A DNA stretch of 64,000 bases from Kangiellaceae bacterium (GTDB taxonomy: Bacteria; Pseudomonadota; Gammaproteobacteria; Enterobacterales; Kangiellaceae). Below the pieces are notes generated by a model that had not been told where the DNA came from, did no database searches, and was given only the letters and a program-made list of their open reading frames with translations. The first letter of the stretch is position 1; each line of letters starts with the position of its first letter. Shown here piece by piece: positions 7,211-16,646 of this stretch. The position numbers and the translations under genes were made by a program. The DNA lies in the NCBI GenBank assembly GCA_019090895.1, contig JAHRVB010000148.1:62001-126000 (forward strand). Direction: 5' to 3'.

Positions 7211-8608
7211 ATGCCACAAAATGCTCAAATTATTTCGTCTGTTGCTGTCAATGAACAAGAACTTGGTGTGAATGCAAAGCCTTCTAATTACTCTGCCCCA
7301 GAAGGTTCGCAAAAAAATTCACAGCTTCGTTCGGTTATGTCAGATCTCAACCGACTTTCTAGGTCTTTTGTTGATTCCTATCAAAATCTAGAAGGCCAAG
7401 TTGAGCAGCTTAGCGGTCAATTGTTAAACGCAAGTGAACAACGCAGTGAAGCCATCGAAGAAAAACAAAAACTAATCGATGAAAAGCACACGATAACTAA
7501 TCGACTGCATGACTTACTTGCTATCCTACCTTCTGGGGTTGTTGTTTTAGACGGAAAGGGGGTTGTAAGCGATTGCAACGCCGTCGCAACCGACATCCTT
7601 GGAAGGCCTCTTTTAGGAGCTGCATGGTTAGACGTGATTAGCCGAAGTTTCATGCCTCAAGCTGATGACGGTCATCAAATATCACTAAAAGACGGAAGAA
7701 AAGTTCACATTGAAACGCGAGCGTTAGATTCAGAACCCGGTCAGTTAATCGTACTGACAGACATGACTAAAACAAGACAACTTCAAGCAGAATTAAGTCA
7801 GCAACAAAAATTATCCAGTATCGGCAATATGGTAGCGTCTTTGGCGCATCAAATTAGAACGCCTTTATCGGCGGCTATTTTGTACGGTTCACACTTGGCT
7901 GGCAATAAATTGGCTGATGAAAAGAAACAAGAGTTTAGTGGTTTGTTGTTAGAACGCCTAAATTTCATGGAAAGGCAAATTAGTGACATGCTTAATTTTG
8001 TCAAAGGTGAACGTAAAGTAAAAGATTCAATCCAGTTGAATAATTTAATCGAGCGTATTGAGTCCGGCTGTGCTCATTTAAATCATTTAGTTAGTTTTGA
8101 CAAAAAAGAAATCATTCATGATTCCTACCGTTTAAATGTTGATGCTGATGCACTCATCGGCGCAGTTGCTAATCTCATTGATAACGCCATCGATGCTAGC
8201 AATAACACCAGTTCTGAAAGCGGCAATATTGGTGCGTTCGATACAAATAAATCAGCTTCTATACATAGCGATAAAAAAGTTCAAGTCAATTTTTCTGTGG
8301 GAGGAGATTCACGTTTCATCGTGGAAGTGGTTGATCAAGGAACGGGTATAAGAAAAGATAAATTTAAGGACCTTTTTGAGCCTTTCTATAGTACTAAAAG
8401 CCACGGGAACGGATTGGGTTTGTCTATCGTTCATGGCGTTGTTATCGATCATAAGGGCGATATTTCGGTTGAATCAGAACTTGGTGAAGGCAGCTCTTTT
8501 ATCATTGAATTACCGCTTGAGACGAAGAAGGATTGGCAACAAAAGCCGGAGCAGAATATCCAGCGGCATTCTCTAAAAGTTGACCAAGGAGTTGCCTGTG
8601 GTCACTAA
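7211..8608 (+). CDS. fleS: Sensor histidine kinase FleS/FlrB
   Basis: 465 residues with no transmembrane segment, so cytoplasmic like FleS. Order: a coiled-coil N-terminus (about 45-95), a PAS-like domain (about 97-190), the HisKA domain with phospho-acceptor His213 in SLAHQIRTPLS, and a HATPase domain with N box (NLIDNAIDAS) and G boxes (DQGTGI, GNGLGLS). It phosphorylates the neighbouring FleR to switch on later flagellar genes. The reading frame overlaps fleR by 11 bases, indicating coupled translation. Confidence 0.93.
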   Translation: MPQNAQIISSVAVNEQELGVNAKPSNYSAPEGSQKNSQLRSVMSDLNRLSRSFVDSYQNLEGQVEQLSGQLLNASEQRSEAIEEKQKLIDEKHTITNRLHDLLAILPSGVVVLDGKGVVSDCNAVATDILGRPLLGAAWLDVISRSFMPQADDGHQISLKDGRKVHIETRALDSEPGQLIVLTDMTKTRQLQAELSQQQKLSSIGNMVASLAHQIRTPLSAAILYGSHLAGNKLADEKKQEFSGLLLERLNFMERQISDMLNFVKGERKVKDSIQLNNLIERIESGCAHLNHLVSFDKKEIIHDSYRLNVDADALIGAVANLIDNAIDASNNTSSESGNIGAFDTNKSASIHSDKKVQVNFSVGGDSRFIVEVVDQGTGIRKDKFKDLFEPFYSTKSHGNGLGLSIVHGVVIDHKGDISVESELGEGSSFIIELPLETKKDWQQKPEQNIQRHSLKVDQGVACGH

Positions 8609-9983
8609 GGTTTTAGTCGTAGAAGATGACTTTGCACTTCGAAGTGCGTTGATAGCCAGTTTAGAAGTCTCCGGTTATAAAATTCTGTCCAGTGAAAACG
8701 CAGAATCAGCGATAGCGCAGCTGGCTAAATCGCCGATGCCAGATATGGTCATTACTGATATTCAAATGGGAGAGATGAGTGGGATTGAACTGCTCAAATT
8801 TATTCGCAAAAATAACCAGCAACTCCCAGTTATTCTAATGACCGCCTATGGCGACGTCAGTGACGCTGTAGAAGCAATGAAGCTGGGAGCATGCGACTAC
8901 TTACAAAAGCCATTTGACCCAGACACACTAACGGATTTGATCGAACAATATTTACCGGATCTAGGGGAAAAAGAAATCATTATTGTAGACCCCGCGAGTA
9001 TTAAAATTTATGAATATGCACAGAAAATAGCTCAGACGTTATCGAACGTTTTATTGTCTGGACCTAGTGGCGCAGGCAAAGAAGTGTTGGCAAAGTTTAT
9101 TCATCAAAACTCACACCGCAAAGAACAAAAGTTTGTAGCTATAAATTGTGCCGCAATTCCTGAGAATATGTTGGAATCAACGCTTTTTGGATATGAAAAA
9201 GGTGCATTCACGGGCGCGCATCAAGCAAGCCCAGGTAAGTTTGAGCAAGCACAAGGTGGGACGCTTCTACTGGATGAAATTTCCGAAATGCCACTTGCAT
9301 TGCAAGCGAAAATTTTAAGAGTTATCCAAGAGAAAGAAGTTGAACGACTCGGTGGAAAAAAAGAAATTAAGTTGGATGTAAGGATTATTGCGACAACCAA
9401 TAGAGATTTAAAAAGTGAAGTAGAACAAAAACGTTTTCGAGAAGACCTCTATTACCGATTGAATGTTTTCCCGATTCATTGTTTAAGTTTGCAACAGCGT
9501 CCCAACGATATATTGCCATTGGCTTCCTCGCTTCTGGCTAAATACGAATCAGCCAATGGAAGAAAACCGTTGGCCTTTTCTTCTGAAGCGAAGGCAAAGT
9601 TAATTAGTTATTCTTGGCCAGGTAATGTTAGAGAACTTGATAATTTGATCCAGCGAGTATCCGTTCTTGCAAATAGCGAGATTATTGAAGCCGAAGAATT
9701 GGTTTTCGAAAATAGTGGCGCGTTAGAAAATAACGCATCAATATCGTCAGTATTAAGTCAAAATATCGATGAAGCTGAAGAGGTAGGTGTTACTGATAAG
9801 CAACTTGGCAACGATATGCGTAATCACGAGTATCAACTGATTATAGATTCTTTAGCCAAGTGTAATGGCAAGAAAAAGGCGGTTGCTGAGCGGCTCGGTA
9901 TTAGTGCAAGAACGCTTCGATATAAATTAGCAAAAATGAGGGAAGCAGGTTATTGCATTCCTGACAAAAGGTCATTGGCTTAG
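8598..9983 (+). CDS. fleR: Response regulator, sigma-54 activator FleR/FlrC
   Basis: 461 residues from the GTG at 8598, chosen because AAGGAG lies 6 bases ahead; an upstream TTG in frame has no such site. Receiver domain with acceptor Asp54 (VITDIQM), AAA+ domain with GPSGAGKE, GAFTGA and LLLDEISEMP, and a C-terminal Fis-type helix-turn-helix (RLGISARTLRYKL). Walker A reads GPSGAGKE rather than GESGTGKE. Activated by FleS, it drives sigma-54 promoters for basal body and hook genes. Confidence 0.94.
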   Translation: MVTKVLVVEDDFALRSALIASLEVSGYKILSSENAESAIAQLAKSPMPDMVITDIQMGEMSGIELLKFIRKNNQQLPVILMTAYGDVSDAVEAMKLGACDYLQKPFDPDTLTDLIEQYLPDLGEKEIIIVDPASIKIYEYAQKIAQTLSNVLLSGPSGAGKEVLAKFIHQNSHRKEQKFVAINCAAIPENMLESTLFGYEKGAFTGAHQASPGKFEQAQGGTLLLDEISEMPLALQAKILRVIQEKEVERLGGKKEIKLDVRIIATTNRDLKSEVEQKRFREDLYYRLNVFPIHCLSLQQRPNDILPLASSLLAKYESANGRKPLAFSSEAKAKLISYSWPGNVRELDNLIQRVSVLANSEIIEAEELVFENSGALENNASISSVLSQNIDEAEEVGVTDKQLGNDMRNHEYQLIIDSLAKCNGKKKAVAERLGISARTLRYKLAKMREAGYCIPDKRSLA

Positions 9984-9994
9984 GGAAACATGAG

Positions 9995-10324
9995 ATGAAG
10001 ACTTCATTTGATAACAATCAATTAATGGCGCAATTACAGCAACTGAGTAAAGTCGCACAAGCCGGAGCCGGTGCTCCTGTTGAAGGAACGCCCGCAGCGG
10101 GAGCTGAGTTTGGAAATCTGTTAACTAAAGCCATCGATAATGTGAATCAACAGCAAATGGAATCGGGGCGTTTAGCGAATCAAATAGAAACAGGCGATGG
10201 GGGTGTTAGTTTGGTCAAAGCAATGATCGCATCGCAAAAAGCCGGTGTTGCTTTTCAAGCGACAGTACAAGTTAGAAATAGAGTGGTGTCAGCATATCAA
10301 GATATTATGAATATGCCGATATAA
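9995..10324 (+). CDS. fliE: Flagellar hook-basal body complex protein FliE
   Basis: 109 residues, typical FliE length. The conserved C-terminal part reads GGVSLVKAMIASQKAGVAFQ and ends VVSAYQDIMNMPI. FliE joins the MS ring to the proximal rod and is exported by the type III system. Only 11 bases separate it from fleR, and no promoter was seen between them, so fleR and fliE are probably co-transcribed. Confidence 0.96.
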   Translation: MKTSFDNNQLMAQLQQLSKVAQAGAGAPVEGTPAAGAEFGNLLTKAIDNVNQQQMESGRLANQIETGDGGVSLVKAMIASQKAGVAFQATVQVRNRVVSAYQDIMNMPI

Positions 10325-10406
10325 GTATAACGAGAATGTAACAATAAGTTGATTAAATCCCTTTCGGAAAAAATCGAAAAAATATGAATCTATTGGAGAG
10401 TTAGAA

Positions 10407-12086
10407 GTGGCCGAAGCAGCAACTTCAGAATTAGTGCAAGTCAACGCTAATACCGCGGGATTATTGCCCGGTATGGGAAGTTTGGCGCCATTGAAGCAAG
10501 TTGGGATTCTCATCGCTATTGCAGGGAGTATCGCTATGGGCGTCATGATAGCTCTGTGGTCGAGTGAACCTCCTATGAGGCCTTTGGCTAATCTTGAGCC
10601 TGAAGCATCGATGGACGTAATAAATTATTTAGAGCAACAACAAATCCCTTATCAAGTCGCGACGAGCGGACGGATACTGATCCCCCAGGCTAATTTTAAA
10701 CGAATTCAAATGGAATTAGGCGCTCAAGGTGTTAATCTCGAAGACAGTAGTAGTCGATCCTATCTCGATAAAGACAGCGGGTTTGGTGTATCACAACGAA
10801 TGGAGAAGGCACGTTTACTTCGCAGTCAAGAGAATCAACTAAAACAAACTCTTGAACAGTTTAACGGGGTGCGTGCTGTAAAGGTCCACCTTGCCATCCC
10901 TAAAGAATCATCTTTTATAAAAAATAGAAAACAACCCAGTGCCTCTATTTTGTTAAATCTTTATTCTAGAGGTTCTATTTCTGAAGAACAAAGTAACGCG
11001 ATGGTCGATTTAATTGCAGGAAGTATTCCGAATATGCAACGTAATCAGGTGAGTATTACTGATCAATACGGAAGACTTTATCACTCAGGTTCGATGAGCA
11101 ACTCTCAACAATCAACTTCTCGAGAACTTAATATTGTGCGTGATCGCCAAGAAGAAATTCGAAATCGAATCGAGCAAATATTAACACCGATTGTCGGAGC
11201 GGCCGCATACACCGTTCAAGTTAATCTCGATATGGATTTTAGTAAAAAAGAACAAACGTCTCAAACGTTTAATCCAGACCTTCCAGCGATCAGAAGTGAA
11301 AGAACGATTGAAGACAACCGCAATTCCGGTACCGCTGGAGGTGTTCCAGGCGCATTATCTAATCAACCGCCGGCTAACTCTGCAATTCCTACGGATAGCA
11401 CCGCTGGAGCTGCGGGAGATAACGAGTCATTGAGCAGTGCTAATCGCCGTGTTGAAGCCGAACGAAATTTCGATCTGGATACAACGATTAGCCATATATT
11501 ACCGCAAGTAGGAGTGGTCGAAAGATTGAGTATTTCGATAGGATTGGATTATGTTGACGACATTGCGAATGCCGGTCAAAAGATTGCAAGAACAGCAACT
11601 GAATTAGATCGCATTAGTCGACTGATACAAGCGGCTGTTGGTTTTAGTGTACAGCGGGGTGATCTTGTCAGTGTTGAGTCTTTTCCATTTGTTGCAGGGG
11701 AAACTCTACCGGCTCCCGCGCCTCCGGAATTCTATGAAGGTGAATTATTTCAGACACTTTTGAAACCATCAATAGCGCTTATTTTAGGTTTAGCTTTAAT
11801 ATTTGTTGTTCTAAAACCGCTGTTTAGTAAACTTTCGACAGTGCCGGCTATTGCCGCTTCATCTTCCGGTGATGTAGAAAATGAGTTTGGCGATTTGGGA
11901 GGAGGTTTAGCAGATGATTCCGGATTAGCGAGTGATCAAATTACGCTCGCTGGTCATGAAAATTTGGAATTACCTCCGCCAACCGTTGGTGAAGTCGAAA
12001 AATTAGAACAAGCTAAAGGTGTTGTGAGTAACAACCCAACATTAGTGGCTCAGTTAGTTAAAGGTTGGATTGAAGAAGATGGCTGA
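10407..12086 (+). CDS. fliF: Flagellar MS-ring protein FliF
   Basis: 559 residues from a GTG with GGAGAG ahead. First membrane segment about residues 28-48, then YscJ-like ring domains (for example GVRAVKVHLAIPKES), a large periplasmic part, a second membrane segment near 450-470 and a C-terminal cytoplasmic tail that binds FliG. It builds the MS ring, the foundation of the basal body. The last 8 bases overlap fliG. Confidence 0.96.
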   Translation: MAEAATSELVQVNANTAGLLPGMGSLAPLKQVGILIAIAGSIAMGVMIALWSSEPPMRPLANLEPEASMDVINYLEQQQIPYQVATSGRILIPQANFKRIQMELGAQGVNLEDSSSRSYLDKDSGFGVSQRMEKARLLRSQENQLKQTLEQFNGVRAVKVHLAIPKESSFIKNRKQPSASILLNLYSRGSISEEQSNAMVDLIAGSIPNMQRNQVSITDQYGRLYHSGSMSNSQQSTSRELNIVRDRQEEIRNRIEQILTPIVGAAAYTVQVNLDMDFSKKEQTSQTFNPDLPAIRSERTIEDNRNSGTAGGVPGALSNQPPANSAIPTDSTAGAAGDNESLSSANRRVEAERNFDLDTTISHILPQVGVVERLSISIGLDYVDDIANAGQKIARTATELDRISRLIQAAVGFSVQRGDLVSVESFPFVAGETLPAPAPPEFYEGELFQTLLKPSIALILGLALIFVVLKPLFSKLSTVPAIAASSSGDVENEFGDLGGGLADDSGLASDQITLAGHENLELPPPTVGEVEKLEQAKGVVSNNPTLVAQLVKGWIEEDG

Positions 12087-13089
12087 AAGTAAGGAGGAAA
12101 AAGTCAGTGGCGTTGAAAAGGCAGCTGTTTTGTTGCTGTCTTTAGGCGAAGATACTGCTGCAGAAGTATTAAAACACATGGGCCCCAAAGAAGTACAAGT
12201 TTTGGGAATGAGTATGGCATCGCTGAAAAATGTGGGTAAAGGAACCGTTGAAGCGGTAGTGAGTGAATTTTTAGAGAAAGTAGAAGAACAAACCGGAATT
12301 GGAATAGGCACCGAAGATTATATTCGTAACACTTTAAAAACCGCGCTCGGTGATGAAAAAGCCGGTGGAATAATTGATCGCATTTTGGCCGGTGCTAATA
12401 CCAAAGGCCTTGATACACTGAAATGGATGGACGCTCGCTCGGTTGCGGACGTGGTTCGTTTTGAACACCCTCAGATACAATCAATTATTTTATCCTATTT
12501 GGATCCTGATCAAGCCGCAGAAGTTTTGAAATTATTACCGGATAAAGTACGAATAGATTTGACCATGAGAATTGCAGCGTTGGAAGCGGTACAACCAGAC
12601 GCATTGCAAGAACTTAACGATATCATGGAAAAACAATTTACTGGTAGTGGATCAACTCAAGCACATGAAATTGGTGGGGTTAAGAAGGTAGCTGACATTA
12701 TGAACTTTATGGACGGTTCCAACGAAGCACTTATTATGGATTCTATTAAAGAAACTGATGAAGATCTTGCACAACAAATTCAAGATTTAATGTTTGTCTT
12801 TGATAACCTAGAGCAAGTCGATGATCGCGGTATCCAAGCACTACTAAGGGAAATTTCGACAGACACATTAATTGTCGCATTGAAAGCTTGTGAAGAAGCT
12901 ATTAAAGAAAAAATTCTCAAGAATATGTCAAAACGTGCCGCAGAACTTATGCGCGATGATTTAGAAGCGATGGGACCGGTGAAGCTAAGCGAAGTTGAAG
13001 CTGCTCAAAAAGAAATTTTAACAATTGCAAGACGAATGGCTGAATCTGGAGAAATTGCTCTCGGTGGCAGCGGCGAAGAAATGGTATAA
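12079..13089 (+). CDS. fliG: Flagellar motor switch protein FliG
   Basis: 336 residues from the ATG at 12079, which overlaps the fliF stop (ATGGCTGA); an in-frame TTG 9 bases upstream is less likely. Conserved middle and C-terminal domains carry the EHPQ motif (FEHPQIQ) and the charged torque helix (AAELMRDDLEAMGPV). FliG couples the MS ring to the C ring and meets the stator proteins MotA/MotC. Confidence 0.96.
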   Translation: MAESKEEKVSGVEKAAVLLLSLGEDTAAEVLKHMGPKEVQVLGMSMASLKNVGKGTVEAVVSEFLEKVEEQTGIGIGTEDYIRNTLKTALGDEKAGGIIDRILAGANTKGLDTLKWMDARSVADVVRFEHPQIQSIILSYLDPDQAAEVLKLLPDKVRIDLTMRIAALEAVQPDALQELNDIMEKQFTGSGSTQAHEIGGVKKVADIMNFMDGSNEALIMDSIKETDEDLAQQIQDLMFVFDNLEQVDDRGIQALLREISTDTLIVALKACEEAIKEKILKNMSKRAAELMRDDLEAMGPVKLSEVEAAQKEILTIARRMAESGEIALGGSGEEMV

Positions 13090-13108
13090 ATGATTCTAAG
13101 AGTTTGTA

Positions 13109-13810
13109 ATGGTCACTAAAAGTAAATCACACCAGCCTGCTAAACCACTTCGAAATGTCACTGGGTTCGCAAAGTGGGAAATGCCAGCAATCGACGCGCC
13201 AGCAGAAAAGATATTTCGTCAACCCGTTGAAGAGCCGGTAGAAGAAGAAATAATTAGTGTCGAAAAAATATCAGAAGACGCCTTGAATCAAATCAAAGAA
13301 CAAGCCTACAAAGAAGGTTTCGAAAAAGGTAAACGTGAAGGGTTAGCATCTGCTGAATCTGAAATTAAAGAAAAAACTGATTTGCTAGAAGGAATGTTGT
13401 CCCAGCTTATTGAGCCAGTACAAGCCTGTGGGGAAAAAACCCAGCAAGAATTGTTGGAACTAGCGTTTGCCGTTTCTCGCCAAATCGTTAGGCGAGAATT
13501 AAAACAAGATCCCACCCAATTAATAGCGATCATACGAGACGCTTTAAAACTACTACCCATTGGTTCAAAAAATATACAGGTGTTACTTCATCCTGACGAT
13601 GCCACAATTGTTCGGCAGCTATTGTCAATCCACTCCGACTCACCTGATTCACGATGGCAACTAGTCGAAGAACCATCCATGGAGCGTGGCGGTTGTTTAC
13701 TTAAAACGGATAATTCGAATGTTGATGCGTCCGTCGATAGACAAATTGCCGTTTTATTTAGCCGGATCGCTGGTGGTCAAAGAGCAGGCGAAGATGATGC
13801 AAACGGATGA
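13109..13810 (+). CDS. fliH: Flagellar assembly protein FliH
   Basis: 233 residues. The N-terminal part is variable; a coiled-coil of charged residues follows (about 60-120: KEQAYKEGFEKGKREG), then the C-terminal FliH/YscL domain (AVSRQIVRRELKQDP). FliH binds and restrains the export ATPase FliI and links it to FliN. The 3' end overlaps fliI. Confidence 0.93.
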   Translation: MVTKSKSHQPAKPLRNVTGFAKWEMPAIDAPAEKIFRQPVEEPVEEEIISVEKISEDALNQIKEQAYKEGFEKGKREGLASAESEIKEKTDLLEGMLSQLIEPVQACGEKTQQELLELAFAVSRQIVRRELKQDPTQLIAIIRDALKLLPIGSKNIQVLLHPDDATIVRQLLSIHSDSPDSRWQLVEEPSMERGGCLLKTDNSNVDASVDRQIAVLFSRIAGGQRAGEDDANG

Positions 13811-15131
13811 ATCTTTTCGTGACTTTCTAGCGGGTTATCGTTCTAAGCTGGATAATGTCTCGTCCATTGTGGTCGAAGGCAGATTAACACGAATGATTGG
13901 AATGACACTCGAGGCCGTCGGTTGTAACGTCAATATCGGCGAGCGATGCCAAATTGAAACAATCTCCGGCGCACTTGAAGATGCTGAGGTGGTCGGATTT
14001 TCCGACGACAAAATATTTCTGATGCCGATTGGCAGTATTCAAGGACTGGGGCCCGGGGCCAGAGTGATTCCCACAGGTAGAGCGCCAGAAATTCCTGTTG
14101 GTGATGCCCTGCTAGGCCGAGTGCTTAATGGTCAAGGTCAACCTATCGATGATAAAGGCCCCATTCATTGCGCGCAGACCAGACCGCTAGTGGCAGAAAC
14201 CATTAATCCGCTTAAACGCAAGCCAGTTGCAGAACCACTCGATGTAGGTGTACGTTCGATAAACTCGGTATTAACTGTTGGTCGTGGTCAAAGAATGGGG
14301 TTGATGGCCGGAAGTGGTGTCGGAAAGAGTGTGTTGCTAGGAATGATGACACGATTCACTGAAGCAGAGATAATCGTTGTAGGATTAATCGGCGAAAGAG
14401 GAAGGGAAGTAAAAGAATTTATAGAACAAATCCTGGGAGAAGAAAGTCTCCGTCGAGCGGTTGTTGTTGCGGTGCCCGCGGATAACTCACCCTTAATGCG
14501 AATTCAAGGAGCGATGGCAGCAACAACTATCGCCGAGTATTTTAGAGATACGGGCAAAAATGTTTTGCTGTTAATGGACTCTCTTACTCGTTTTTGTCAA
14601 GCACAGCGAGAAGTCGCTTTGGCAATTGGTGAGCCTCCGGCAACTAAAGGATATCCACCCTCAGTGTTCGCGAAAATGCCACAGCTGGTAGAACGAGCGG
14701 GTAATGGTGATCACGATACCGGTTCTATTACGGCCTTTTATACGGTACTGGCAGAAGGCGATGATCAACAAGATCCTATCGTAGATGCAGCGAGAGCTAT
14801 TTTAGACGGTCATGTTGTTCTCTCCAGAGAACTGGCAGATTCTGGGCATTATCCAGCTATCGATATTGAAGGGTCTGTGAGCCGAGTTATTAATCAAATA
14901 ACGGACGACAGTCATCGAGATGCCATTTCTCAGCTAAAATATCTCTATTCGAGCTATCAGCAAAATAAAGATTTGATCACTGTCGGGGCCTATCAAAAAG
15001 GAAGTGATAAGGTGATCGATGATGCAATCAACAGCATGCCTTCTATTCGCTCCTTTCTTTGTCAAAAGATTAATGAGAAAGTCGAAATGGAAGCAAGCAT
15101 CGACGAACTCCAACAAATGATGACGCAATGA
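13794..15131 (+). CDS. fliI: Flagellum-specific ATPase FliI
   Basis: About 445 residues from the ATG at 13794 (a second ATG follows directly at 13797). The upstream AGAGCAGG serves as ribosome-binding site, and this start gives the usual family length; longer in-frame extensions lie wholly inside fliH and look non-coding. Walker A GSGVGKSV, Walker B VLLLMDSLTR and the AREVALAIGEPP-type segment are present. It energises unfolding and delivery of export substrates. Confidence 0.94.
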   Translation: MMQTDESFRDFLAGYRSKLDNVSSIVVEGRLTRMIGMTLEAVGCNVNIGERCQIETISGALEDAEVVGFSDDKIFLMPIGSIQGLGPGARVIPTGRAPEIPVGDALLGRVLNGQGQPIDDKGPIHCAQTRPLVAETINPLKRKPVAEPLDVGVRSINSVLTVGRGQRMGLMAGSGVGKSVLLGMMTRFTEAEIIVVGLIGERGREVKEFIEQILGEESLRRAVVVAVPADNSPLMRIQGAMAATTIAEYFRDTGKNVLLLMDSLTRFCQAQREVALAIGEPPATKGYPPSVFAKMPQLVERAGNGDHDTGSITAFYTVLAEGDDQQDPIVDAARAILDGHVVLSRELADSGHYPAIDIEGSVSRVINQITDDSHRDAISQLKYLYSSYQQNKDLITVGAYQKGSDKVIDDAINSMPSIRSFLCQKINEKVEMEASIDELQQMMTQ

Positions 15132-15218
15132 CCGTAAGTATTGGTTATACTTACTATTAGGTTGTTTGGTTTTCTCTATTTTTTGATTTCTAATTTGAAA
15201 TACGTGGTAACTACCTAA

Positions 15219-15665
15219 ATGAATTCTTCTAAACGGCTACAGCCGATCAAGAAACTTGCTGACAATAAAGAAAAAGAGGCGGCGCAAAACCTCGGTAAAT
15301 CGCTAGAGCTCCGTAAAATGCAGCTCAACAAGCTGGCGCAGTTAAGAAACTATCGCACGGAGTATGTTAACTCTATGTCGATGAAAACCCAGCAAGGCAT
15401 GTATGGTGATCAACTACAGCAGTATCACTTATTTTTGACTAAGCTGGATACTGCCATAGGGCAGCAGCAATTGGTCGTTAATGAAAGCGAACAAAACCTT
15501 AGCAAGAGCCAAGACAATTGGCGAAGCGATAGTAGCCGAGCCAATGCCATCACTCACGCAATTGATAAAATGAAAATCAAAGAAAATAGCGATAAGAACA
15601 AGATTGAAAGCTCGCAAAATGACGAAATGTCCACTCAGGCGTTCCTACGCCAAAAACAATTCTAA
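15219..15665 (+). CDS. fliJ: Flagellar export chaperone FliJ
   Basis: 148 residues, almost entirely helical and charged, forming the two-stranded coiled coil of FliJ; QPIKKLADNKEKEAAQNLG is the typical N-terminal helix. FliJ sits in the FliI ring like the gamma subunit of F1 and contacts FlhA. It ends the fliEFGHIJ run; the 228-base gap that follows holds no gene and no clear terminator. Confidence 0.88.
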   Translation: MNSSKRLQPIKKLADNKEKEAAQNLGKSLELRKMQLNKLAQLRNYRTEYVNSMSMKTQQGMYGDQLQQYHLFLTKLDTAIGQQQLVVNESEQNLSKSQDNWRSDSSRANAITHAIDKMKIKENSDKNKIESSQNDEMSTQAFLRQKQF

Positions 15666-15893
15666 CTCGATATAAAAATATCATTTATAAGATTTTACGG
15701 TTATATCCAACTATTTGAGCCCCTACATGTAAGTTACTGTCGTTTAAGGAATAAAATTCGAACTATTTTTTAGTATCTTTTCGAAATTCTGCTATACCTT
15801 AAGTTAGTCTTTTATATATCGTCAAATTTCACTCTATCCATTTGATGGCTCATTGAAGACTGTTTGACAGTTTTATTAGAGGGGATATAGCTG

Positions 15894-16169
15894 GTGAGCG
15901 ACAAAACAACAGTTAGTTTAGGAACGGCTCTAGATATCATGCATGCAGCAGGTCTAAAAGAGCGTCTTCAATCCGCGTTGGCAAAAAAGCCTCATATAGT
16001 ACTCATCTCCGATAAAGTAGAGCGGGCAGACACTGCCGGACTGCAACTTATCTATGCTTTTAAACAAGAAGTTGAAAAACAAAATAAACAATTGAGTTGG
16101 CAAAAGCCGACCAATGGACTCATTGAGGCAAGCAAGTCTTTAGGACTTTATGAGCACCTCGGATTATAA
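15894..16169 (+). CDS. STAS domain protein of the chemosensory operon
   Basis: 91 residues from a GTG with AGAGGGG ahead. A single STAS domain; the usual acceptor region reads ERADTAGLQLIYAF, with Thr at the position phosphorylated in anti-sigma antagonists. Such a gene regularly opens the STAS-cheY-cheA-cheW-mcp-cheR-cheD-cheB operon type found in Vibrio and other gammaproteobacteria. Its role there is not established. The operon promoter was not recognised in the upstream 228 bases. Confidence 0.8.
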   Translation: MSDKTTVSLGTALDIMHAAGLKERLQSALAKKPHIVLISDKVERADTAGLQLIYAFKQEVEKQNKQLSWQKPTNGLIEASKSLGLYEHLGL

Positions 16170-16229
16170 GAACGTATAAATGGAACGCAATACGCTTTAA
16201 ATTAATTGAACTACCTGGAGACAGCCTGA

Positions 16230-16592
16230 ATGACAAAGATACTAGCAGTTGATGACTCAGCATCAATGCGACAAATGGTCGCGTTTACACTGAAGAGTGC
16301 TGGATTTGAAGTGACTGATGCGGCAGACGGTGCTCTTGCCCTAGAGATTGCTAAAAAGCAGAGCTTTGATGTCGTTATTACTGATGTAAATATGCCAAAC
16401 ATGGACGGAATAACGCTGTGCAAGGAACTGAGAGCGCTTCCCGCCTTTAAATTTACTCCAATACTAATGCTCACGACAGAGTCATCTTCTGACAAAAAGC
16501 AGGCAGGTCGCGGTGCTGGTGCGACTGGATGGATTGTTAAACCCTTCAACCCAGATCAATTGCTCGCCACCGTAAATAAGGTCGTTGGCTAA
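16230..16592 (+). CDS. CheY-like single-domain response regulator
   Basis: 120 residues, a receiver domain only. Acidic pocket VDDSASM, acceptor Asp in VITDVNMPNMDG, Thr in MLTTESS and Lys in VKPFNPDQ are all present. It belongs to the first chemosensory operon and is phosphorylated by the CheA that follows 55 bases later. It differs from the motor CheY at 41401 and need not act on FliM. Confidence 0.93.
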   Translation: MTKILAVDDSASMRQMVAFTLKSAGFEVTDAADGALALEIAKKQSFDVVITDVNMPNMDGITLCKELRALPAFKFTPILMLTTESSSDKKQAGRGAGATGWIVKPFNPDQLLATVNKVVG

Positions 16593-16646
16593 TCATTATT
16601 ACTGCCAGACCAGATTTACCCGCTTTGAGCTGATTAGGAATCTAAA

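Noticed and set aside
13686..13793. Longer N-terminus for FliI
   Set aside because: The extension lies inside fliH in another frame and does not resemble FliI; ATG 13794 gives the family length.
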